A stretch of 64,000 nt of DNA from positions 1,860,001-1,924,000 of the forward strand of contig JAACJK010000163.1 of the NCBI GenBank assembly GCA_013368325.1, written 5' to 3'. Shown piece after piece: positions 55,843 through 64,000 of the stretch. The notes below the pieces were generated by a model. It searched no databases. It was given only the letters and a program-made list of their open reading frames with translations, and was not told the DNA's origin. The DNA comes from Ephemerocybe angulata. Taxonomy: Eukaryota > Basidiomycota > Agaricomycetes > Agaricales > Psathyrellaceae. Position numbers and translations under genes: made by a program. Every line of letters begins with the position of its first letter. Position 1 is the first letter of the stretch.

Positions 55843-57937
55843 CGCGGGGTCGGTGTTCAACGTTCAAAGCCGAGTGGTTGAGGGTGGAGACTCACAAGCG
55901 AGGCGGGTACAAATTGCAAAGAGACGTGTGCCTTTGGGTCAAATCAATAGAACTCGGATCGGATGTGGGGGTGTCCAAGTCTGGCTGAGTGTGGGGAGGA
56001 GAAGCACACGGTCTTGGCTAATCTATTCTCCAAGCGAAGTGACGTGAGGTGGAGAGCCAAAAGTAGCTCTATACAAGCCCCGTATGTTGTGTGAGCTATC
56101 TATTGAATACCTTTAGCATGCTGGGGTGTGAGTTTAGCGTTGCGATCCATGCTATCCAGTACGTTTGGTTTCGTTGAACCTAATTGTGTGCTAATAGGCG
56201 CCGGTGCTCATGCTGGGGTTCACATCATCGTAGGGCATTGCGCAGGAGAGTTTTCACCGCAATATTCTGCTCGTGGGATGTGCGAATAACAGAGAACTGT
56301 ATTCAAGAAGCGAGGATCGCGTGGTGGAAGCCACAATAGCACTGCCCCATGACGGCACAGATTGACTGAAACTTGGTTTTGCACTCTACTTCTACATCTA
56401 AAACAATCTTACTCACTTAATCACGTACTATGGGAGCACAAATTATTCCTATCATGTCTGGTGACCCCCTCCTTCGTTGGATCTGTAATTGGCGGCTGCA
56501 AGGGGTCAGTGTTCTCCAGACTCGCTGTGACTCTCTTTTGAAGTTGCACTTCGTTTTGCAAGAGTACGATACGGCAATGTAGTGGCCTTGCCAATTAAAG
56601 ATGCCCAATGCACCGAGAGTGTCTTCAAGGCTCCTTTACTCCAGGAAGCCGATCGTGGCAGGATTTGACGCTCATTCAAGTTGCCAGATTAGCGCCCGCG
56701 GCGGCAACCCGGGTGAGTTGCTAACCGGAGCGCGGGAATCCGCATCACCAAATGTGTCAGCACACGTTTTTTCGCTCTCCCGCCCACTTTTGCGACGAAC
56801 CACCATCGACGACCACATACTCTGTTTTCCTCTCCCTGAAGCGATATTCTGCAGATACCATACTCTACCCCGGGTTTCGGCAACATGCTCGTCCCATACG
56901 TTATGTCTGGTCTCACCCCGAACAAGAATCTCGACCGCCACGACGCATCTTTCTATCGACCTGCTGGGACCTCTGGGTTTGCCGACGGATAAACGATACT
57001 CTCAGTGAGGTACTTAGCTCTCGCGCACAACAATCGTACAAGGGCATACAACAAGATTGCAACAAGAGGCTCTCTGCAGTTCCCGAAGGTGGCGCTTCCG
57101 TACCGGAAAAATGGCGTCTATCACTGATAGAGATTCTGGCCTATTCGCGTCTTGAATGATTTTCGACTGAATGTGCTGCCCAGGGACATCCTGGATAACT
57201 TGTGGTGGGTACCTCGTGCCTTAGGAATTGGAATAACAAGAATATCCTGGGATGCTGTTAACTGTAACTCTAATTTCGGCGTCGTTTTTCAGCACCGCGT
57301 CGATCTTTGTGCTCCCACCTTCATCTGCGACGCTTTGGACTATTGCTCGGCCCTTACTTGCGGTCCTTCCGCGGTCGGATTCTCTAAACAGACTTTTGGG
57401 ACTTTAGCCGGACCGTACTCGAAGATCCTCGGGGTCACATGGATGGCCGCTCAAAATGGAACGGACTTTGCTCTCACCTTTTCCGGACGTGCCGCCGACA
57501 GTTCAGAGTTCCGCATTTGATGCTTCCCCTTGTTATAAACTTCAGCATTGTGCTCTATAATAGCGCTGCGTTCAAGCATAGTCCTGTCTGAACACAAGCT
57601 TCTTGATGCACAGGCTCCGCTCCACGACACGCCCTTGTTTTGAAAGAGGCATCACACTTGTAGCGCACGCAGCTAGCGGGCCTATGCTCTTGCAGGCTGC
57701 GTGCGCTATTACGACTGTGACTGTGCTTAGTTGTTGTCCGATTTGGACTGTGTTTTCGGGTCCTTGTTTCGCGGCGCTCTCATATACGCTCCCATCTCAT
57801 CGTCGAATAACCCTGCTTTCTTTTCCTATTTTTCTTTTATTTCGGCCTCTCTCTTCGTTGAGTGCCGGTTGTTTCTTCCAGTGGATCGATCAGCAGTGCC
57901 AACCAACGCCCGGCGCTGAAGAAACACGCCTGTTATC
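55843..57937. other. Intergenic between transporter and first pheromone receptor
   Basis: Both flanking genes point away from this 2.1-kb stretch, so it should hold two promoters. I checked both strands for short frames ending in a C-aliphatic-aliphatic-X stop and found none with an upstream start. A 122-codon open frame at 57152-57520 has no recognisable feature. Confidence 0.45.
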
Positions 57938-60014
57938 ATGGCTGCTTCACTGATCGCCATCTCCTTCCTTTGCGCCATCCTTCTCGCAGCGTTTGCACCC
58001 GTGAAACGCGTCTATGGCGAAATCCCAGCTTTCGCGATCGTTTTCTGGCTGTTCCTTGGTAACTTAATGCACGGAGTAAATAGCTCCTTATTTGCAGACA
58101 CCGTGTCTGTCAGCTCCTTTGTGTGGTGCGATATCTGTGCGTCCCTTTTTTCACGTATTATCTCGTTATCTCGCTTTGATACTTACAGTGCTATCAGCGA
58201 CAAAGGTGGTGTTGGGAGTTAATGCAGCGGTTCCTGGAGCCTTCATCTGCATTGGACGGCGCATGGAGCTGATCTCCTCGACGAGAAAAATCCATGATAA
58301 CCCAACTGTGAAGCGGAACACGATGATCTTTGAGATTTTGTTGTGCTATATCGTTCCAGTCATCTATATGGTTCTCCGTAGGTTTATGTCTTCCTATTTG
58401 TTCGCGGTAGCTGACGCCTAGCAGATCTTCTCGCACAACATCATCGCTTCGATATCATCGAGGATTTCGGGTGCTTCGCTGCGGTCCACCCATCCACACC
58501 GGGGGTCGTGTTGGTCTGGGTGCTCCCGTTGCTGCTCGGCGCTGCAGCCCTCCTGCTATCAAGTGAGTATCCTGTCATTTACGATGGGCGCCATATGCTG
58601 ACCCAGGTACAGGCCTCGCTCTCAAGAACTCCCTGCAAGTGTCGAAAGCGGCGTTTTCGGTGCACCTGGAATCGCGCACACACACCATCTCTGCCTCCCT
58701 CTTCATCCGACGCGTCGCGACATCCATCATTATGGCTTGCATCACAGTGATAACGGCACTATTCTCACTGTTCTCCGTCCCGACGCTCATCCCGTGGAAA
58801 TCTTGGGCATACGCGCACGCCGACATGGGCCGCGCGGTCGTCCTCGCGCCTGGAGATATCTCCAACACGCGACTGAGGTGGTGGAGTCTGCTCGCGATGT
58901 CAGTCGCGTATGTTGTGCTCTCGTTCACGTGTGGAGAGGAAGCGAAGGACTCGTACAAGTGGCTGGAGAAGCAGTATCTCAACCGGCACAGATTTGGCGA
59001 TCGGGCAAGGCAGTTGTTGTACGTGCCGCATCCCCTGGTTTCAGTTTTGCTTATCCTAATCATTCTCCTTGTAGCGTGCGCCCGCAAAGGCTTCCGCGCC
59101 ACGTTCCCCGCGCGCAGCCATGCAGTCCTACGGGATCGCTCCCGCACATGGTGCAGCTCAAGTCCGGATGGGACGACATGGTTGACTTCAAGCCTGGCAG
59201 CAAGTCCACATGGTCGAAAGGCACGAAGTCCCTTCGCTCGACCACGCCGACGTCTCCCAGCACAAGCCGAAGCCCGAGCGCCGCCTCGTTCCGAGGAGAA
59301 CGAAGCCCTACGGGTGGTCCCATGACCACCGAGGACCGCGCCTTCATGGACTCGACGCTCTCGTACCTCGGGTCGCCCCCAGCGCAGACTCTCGGCATCG
59401 CATCCCCTTTCCATTGCACGCCTTCTCCGACCCGTCTGGCCGCACCTTCACCCACCCTTGCCGTGCCCCGCCGTGGACTCCGCCCGCTCTCCCTCGTCGT
59501 CGCCGACCCCGTGCTCCCGCACGGCGATGCGCCCGAATTCCCGAGCCCTACAGTGCGCCGGACTCCCAGCTCCACCCGTTCGAGTTCGAAACCCCCAAAG
59601 AACATCTCTGCCGTCATCCACGCCGATTGGCCTGTCCCTCCTGAGACCCCCTCCCCCGTCGGAAGCATGTCGTCTAGACACCGATCCCGCTCCCCTGCCA
59701 GTGACCACTCCAACTCTTCGTCCATTGACGAAGTCACGGAGTATGCTTCCCACCTGAGATCGGGCAGCCCGTCCTCCCACTTGTACTCGGAGAACCGGTA
59801 CACCATGCGCCCTTTCGAGGGCTCATACGTGGGCTACGCCGTCCCGATCATCAGTGCACCGCAGCCGTCGTCCTCCTCTGCGGGGAGGTCTCCGTCGCTC
59901 AAGCAGAGCATTCAGAGCTTGAGGGAGAGCTGGAATCGCGATCGTGCGAGGCACGTTTCGAGTCATTCGCAGCAGGACGGTATCATCATGACCGTCGTTC
60001 AGGAAACGGTGTAA
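57938..60014 (+). CDS. STE3: STE3-like pheromone receptor, first copy (about 622 aa)
   Basis: A seven-transmembrane, G-protein-coupled receptor of the fungal STE3 (class D) family, which binds lipopeptide pheromones at the plasma membrane. Exons 57938-58136, 58198-58377, 58425-58562, 58607-59018 and 59075-60014 sum to 622 residues. Helix 1 starts at MAASLIAISFLCAILLAAF. Helix 3 begins at FVWCDIST, with the WCDI motif shared with the second receptor. The loop HRFDIIEDFGCF and the stretch VVLVWVLPLLLGAAALLLS follow. The late helices include RWWSLLAMSVAYVVLSFTC. The C-terminal tail is long (about 300 residues) and Ser/Pro-rich with no membrane segment. Three of the splice sites sit where conserved STE3 residues continue across the join. 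The second receptor lies 1.8 kb downstream in the same orientation. Confidence 0.88.
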
Positions 60015-61824
60015 ATCGCCACTCGTTTCGTTTACCTTCGAGGTTTCTTTTGGTCGGTGGCAGGGGAAGAACACTTCGTTTTTTTTCATCTCCTTCCCTT
60101 CTCTGTTTGTGCTTCCTTTTGGTTCTGGTCTAACCCTTTCGTTCGATGGCTTTGCCATCGCCTCCGCGTTCTCCTTCGTCCGTCCGTCACCTTTGGTTTG
60201 CTTCTCCGACACTGGTTACTCCGTTCTGCATACCCATACCTTATCTTCATCTTTTTACATGTAGCATAGATATATCACCCGCACTGCTTCCAGCTCTCGC
60301 CGCTCTTTTACATAGCCTCTTCACCTGTAGCATACTTCTGATCTTACGACCCTTCCGACTGCCTCTTCTGTAGAGATTGAACCATCTCGCGCAGACTTAG
60401 ATACCTCTCCTCTCATAACCATGTATCTTTACTGATTTACGCCGAAACAATTGAACTATGTTGATTAAGAAAGCAGTACTGTTTGTGCGAAAGTCTCCTC
60501 TCAATCTGCTCACTGCAGCTCACTTTCGAAAGGAGGGACGAATATGTGGCGGCGCGCCTAAACTTTGGACGCATCAGATTGGACGGAACATGATGGATAG
60601 GGGCGGCATCTTATCTTATCTCACAACCCTCCAGCGCTGTCGTTGGTCCTCTTGAAGACCCCTTTGCAGATCTTATACTGCTAAGTGTACTCCTAAACAC
60701 ATTCTTAAATATTTACCGGAGCAGTGGCACTCTACTAGTACTGGTGCGCTAGAGGCATTCAAAACATATCGTCGAGATCAATGGGCGCTCCCGCGCTATT
60801 GTCCTGGCATTCCCTTTTTAGGCGATGACAAAGCACCTCAATTGTTGTCGAGGACAATAAGCCTTGTGTCTTCAGCACCATATACATAGGGCGACTGAGT
60901 GTCCCTATGATGTTTTGGAACTCTTCCTCTCTTTTCACCCTCAAAGGCCACAGGAAACGCTGAAAACCGCAACAATGTCGCTGGAGACTGGGGAAAACGG
61001 CGGGATGGGGATCCGAGTAGTTGTGACGTGACTGCGAGCCTCGTTGCACAGTGACCAGCGAAGGAGCAGTCCTTTAGGTGCGTTTCCTTGTTTTTGAAAG
61101 ATATAACACGTTCTCATTCAACGCAGAACATCGTCGCAACCTTGGAGATGCGGTTTTTGCACATGTCAGTCAGCGGAGGCACTTTTGGCCTTGTTTTGGC
61201 GGAAGGACGGGCGTACGGTCTCCATTTCGAGGTCAGGAAGTTCGCGAATGCGCCTTACACTTTGTTCTAATGGGCGGCTGGATTTCTCTAGGCTTTAGAA
61301 AGCACTTCAAATGGCGCATTGCTTGTACGGTTTCTCGGATTGAAAGCCGGGCAGGCGTGTGGGCCTTGTCAATAGAGCTTGGTACCGGATTTGGTGATTT
61401 CTTTCAGCTTTTCTCTCCAAGACCTGCTTCTCCGAATCTTATCGCATTGTCAGCTCGAATTGCGAGAACGTTTTCTCATGGACGGGGTGCTGGGGAAATG
61501 CTCGGGACTAAATCCGTCGAATGGACAAGCTCAAACCCTAATCCGGACAGACTTGTGATGCATCCGTTTCGGGCAGACACAAACTCTTCTCCAAATTCGG
61601 TCATGGCCTTGACGCCTACAGGAAGAAGGGACGGGATGAAGACAAGGGGCTCTCCCAATTGCGTACAAGCAGGAACTGTCGGAGCGATTTGCTCTTAAAC
61701 CTGGTTGCGTGGGCGATCTATTTCGTTACCGCCTCCAGCAGATCCTACCTGCTTGCACTCGAGAGTTGGGTCCCCCTCACCACTACATCCTCCCTCCTCC
61801 TCTTCAACAGCGGCACCAAGCAAG
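60015..61824. other. Intergenic between the two pheromone receptors
   Basis: This is where a pheromone precursor gene might be expected. I read both strands for short frames with a C-terminal CAAX and found no acceptable one. A 206-codon frame at 61078-61698 and a 96-codon minus-strand frame at 60759-61049 show no recognisable feature. Confidence 0.5.
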
Positions 61825-63283
61825 ATGTCTTCCTACCCCGGCCCCATCCCGAACCCGGTCTACTCGACCTTCGCCTTCCTGGGTTTCCTCGCATGTGCCA
61901 TCCCCTTCCCATGGCATCTCGAGGCTTGGAATACCGGCACTTGCCTGTACATGTTCTGGTGTGGCCTTGGATGCCTCAACATGTTCGTTAATTCGATCGT
62001 CTGGAACGGCAATGCGATCAACTGGGCTCCTGTCTGGTGCGATATCTGTAAGTCTTGCGATAAGCTTTGAGCGCCCACAAGTACTGACGAAATGCAGCCT
62101 CCCGCATCGTCTTGAGCACCTCGTTCGCCATCCCCGCGGCTTCCCTCTGCATCAATCGTCGCCTCTACCACATCGCCTCCGCTCAGACTGTCACGGTATC
62201 CCGCGCTGAGAAGCGCAGGGCGGTCATGGTCGACTTGGCTATTGGATTCGGCTATCCTTGCTTGATGGTTGCTCTGCGTACGTCCACTCAATCTTCTTCA
62301 TTCAATGACTTGAAGCTCATATCTCGACAGAATACATCGTCCAGGGTCACCGCTTCAACATCTTCGAAGACATTGGATGCTTCCCCTTCACCTACAACAC
62401 CCCTCCCGCCTTCGTCCTGGTCCACTGCCAGCCCGTCCTCATCGGTCTCGTTTCCGCCGTGTACTGCGCCCTCAGCATCCGCCTGTTCAAGAAGCGCTCT
62501 GCCCAGTTCAACGAGCTCCTCTCGTCCCACCGCAACCTCACCTCGAACAGGTACATCCGCCTCATGTTCCTGGCCGGCATCGAGATGGCTTCCACGATCC
62601 CCATCGGCTGCTGGAACATTGCCGTCAACGTGATGGCTGGCGTCTGGCCCTGGCTTGGCTGGGCTGACACCCACTCCGGATTCTCCCGCGTCGACCAGAT
62701 CCCCGCCATCTTCTGGCGCAACGATGCCTCGAGCGTCAACGGTCTCGAGTTCACCCGCTGGTCCGTCGTTGCCTGCGCCGTCGTCTTCTTCGCGTTCTTC
62801 GGCTTCGCCGACGAGGCCAGGAAGCACTACCGCTCTGCCGTCGAGACCGTCGCCAAGAAGGTCGGCTACTCCACGTTCACCCTCACTGGCAGCAAGACTG
62901 GCACCTCGACCACCAGCACGATGGACGGTGGCAACACCATGTCGAAGAGCATGGTCAGCTCGACTGGCAAGATCCGCCCCACGCCCCCCGTCTTCGTCCA
63001 CACCGACATGCTCGGCCGCAAGCGCTCCGTCGACTCCTTCACCAACATCTCCGTGTCGTTCCAGGACGTCGGTGGCATGCTCGACGAGAAGGAAGGCGCA
63101 TTTTCTCCTGACGCTTCGTTCGGTGCTTTGAGCATGAGCGAGGTCGCCGGAACGGTGCCGGACTACAACAGCGACTCCCTCTCATCGCCGGGCGGCTCGT
63201 CCAGCGCCTCCTCCGCATCGTCGCCCTCGCGGACGTCGATCAGCCTGCCCCCAATGAAGCAGAGCGAAAACTCCGCCGTCTAA
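61825..63283 (+). CDS. STE3: STE3-like pheromone receptor, second copy (about 451 aa)
   Basis: Exons 61825-62047, 62098-62277 and 62331-63283 give 451 residues. The second exon is 180 nt, the same as in the first receptor, and both early introns are at identical positions. The protein has the full STE3 pattern: helix 1 in STFAFLGFLACAIPFPW, the WCDISSRI motif at helix 3, QYIVQGHRFNIFEDIGCFP in the loop after helix 4, FVLVHCQPVLIGLVSAVYCA (helix 5), RLMFLAGIEMASTIPIGCWN (helix 6) and RWSVVACAVVFFAFFGFADE (helix 7). A Ser/Thr-rich cytosolic tail of about 165 residues follows. It lacks the two extra introns of its neighbour, whose tail is much longer. It signals through a G protein to the mating MAP-kinase cascade (family knowledge). 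Whether it determines mating type or is a non-mating STE3-like paralogue cannot be told from sequence alone. Confidence 0.92.
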
Positions 63284-63875
63284 ACACCTCTCCACTTCTA
63301 CCCTTCATCAACGTCTTGGACACGGCTTTCAACAATTCAAACAAACAGCAGCTCATTTCACAACACTACCACCTGCATACCCCTTTCGTTTCGATTGGTT
63401 CCATGTATCAACTTGCCTTCAGGCCTTCGCGCCGCCCACTGTAGCCTTAGTTCTCGTCTCTCTCTCGGGTCTTATCCTTATATTACTAGCTTATGACTTT
63501 TTGGGTCGTTGTTATACCACTCTCTCGCACTGGGAATTTCCCTTTATCACGTCTGTACCTTTAGACCTCAATACCGTCTAATAGTAGATGGTCAAAATAT
63601 GATTTTAGATTCACTAAACAAACAATCTTCAGTGTGACTTGAAGCGTTTCGCCTCCAAAGGACGTCCAACCTACATACTTGCTTTCAGGCTTTGGACCTC
63701 GTTCGAAAGGTGCGAACTTTCCGATTGATGATGTAAACCAATCACTAAAGACAATTAGAAAGAGAACATAGGAGGCGAGAGAGGTACTGTCGAAGTACAG
63801 TAAAGAACGATGATTCAACAAGTCGTCGGAAGACAGTATCCGCGGGTGTCCGTAATTCGAATGAGGGACCAGACA
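63284..63875. other. 3' flank of the second receptor and spacer
   Basis: T/C-rich 3' flank, no gene. Checked for a CAAX-ending short frame on both strands, none found. Confidence 0.45.
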
Positions 63876-64000
63876 TCACTTCTTCAACTTGGGGGCGCGA
63901 CCCGCATTCAGAACGCGGTATCCTTCCAACGCTTCATCCACCCACACCCGAACGTCTCCGAACACCATTGGTCGCCTGTCCTTAATCCGTGCCCGCATGT
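63876..64000 (-). CDS. C-terminal end of an unrecognised gene (partial)
   Basis: A minus-strand frame enters from the window edge and stops at 63876. It is clean over 41 codons (RIKDRRPMVFGDVRVWVDEA, then YRVLNAGRAPKLKK) and has a compact, basic C-terminus, as in a real protein end. A Met near the edge could be an internal residue. The family cannot be judged from this length. Confidence 0.5.
   Translation of the reverse strand, partial: MRARIKDRRPMVFGDVRVWVDEALEGYRVLNAGRAPKLKK

Noticed and set aside
57152..57520. 122-codon plus-strand frame upstream of the first receptor
   Set aside because: No recognisable motif or splice partner; left as unannotated sequence.
57567..57581. C-V-Q-A before a stop, upstream of the first receptor
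   Set aside because: A stop codon lies two codons before the Cys, and Gln is not aliphatic.
58737..60014. Single 425-codon plus-strand frame
   Set aside because: Only its last part (from 59075) is receptor exon 5; the first part is out of frame with the receptor helices.
60458..60655. 65-codon plus-strand frame between the receptors ending in CRWSS
   Set aside because: Length fits a pheromone precursor, but the Cys is fifth from the end and the residues after it are not aliphatic.
60818..60871. Minus-strand frame ending RCFVIA before a stop, reminiscent of a pheromone CAAX end (CVIA type)
   Set aside because: Four residues, not three, follow the Cys, the frame is only 17 codons between stops and it has no Met.
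61078..61698. 206-codon plus-strand frame between the receptors
   Set aside because: No domain, no low-complexity pattern typical of the other genes, no splice support; probably chance.

Overview
The window is nuclear DNA of a filamentous basidiomycete, almost certainly an Agaricomycete. The genes are split by many 45-70 bp GT-AG introns. There are two STE3-type pheromone receptors, an intact Plavaka-type transposase, and several lineage-restricted multicopy protein families. I found no bacterial features, CRISPR arrays, rRNA or tRNA genes. Exon joins were worked out by hand from splice signals, reading phase and comparison between paralogues inside the window.

Layout. 0-10.7 kb is gene-poor and repeat-rich: two intact paralogous cysteine-rich proteins on the minus strand (2.2-3.4 and 6.1-7.3 kb), a broken gene (4.6-5.8 kb), a coiled-coil ORF (8.2 kb), and a 254-bp tandem array (8.7-9.3 kb) derived from an exon of the small gene at 10.3-10.7 kb. 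12.9-18.8 kb holds a three-exon proline-rich protein, a 1.6-kb tandem duplication carrying two copies of a tail-anchored-type protein with a minisatellite in each promoter, and a third small membrane protein. 20.8-23.5 kb is a decayed Hsp70 gene that still has introns, behind another decayed coding fragment. 24.2-33.5 kb is a mobile-element zone: an eight-exon multicopy-family gene, a Plavaka transposase of about 5.7 kb and a small terminal-inverted-repeat element.

34.5-45.7 kb is the most unusual part. Three minus-strand genes encode Asn/Gln/Pro-rich proteins; the two closest relatives share a short Asn-rich motif block. One of these is a chimera whose C-terminus is a copy of the end of the neighbouring proteasome gene RPN9. 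RPN9 and the chimera are flanked by an inverted pair of a gene of unknown function, one copy intact and one frameshifted.

46.7-55.9 kb carries two paralogous secreted FAD-linked (berberine-bridge-like) oxidases and, tail-to-tail with the second, an anion:cation symporter-type MFS transporter. This is a plausible small secreted-oxidation/uptake group, but that link is inferred from position only.

57.9-63.3 kb carries two tandem STE3-like receptors, indicating a B (pheromone/receptor) mating-type or B-like locus. I could not find a CAAX pheromone precursor beside them. The last 125 bp hold the C-terminus of an unrecognised minus-strand gene.
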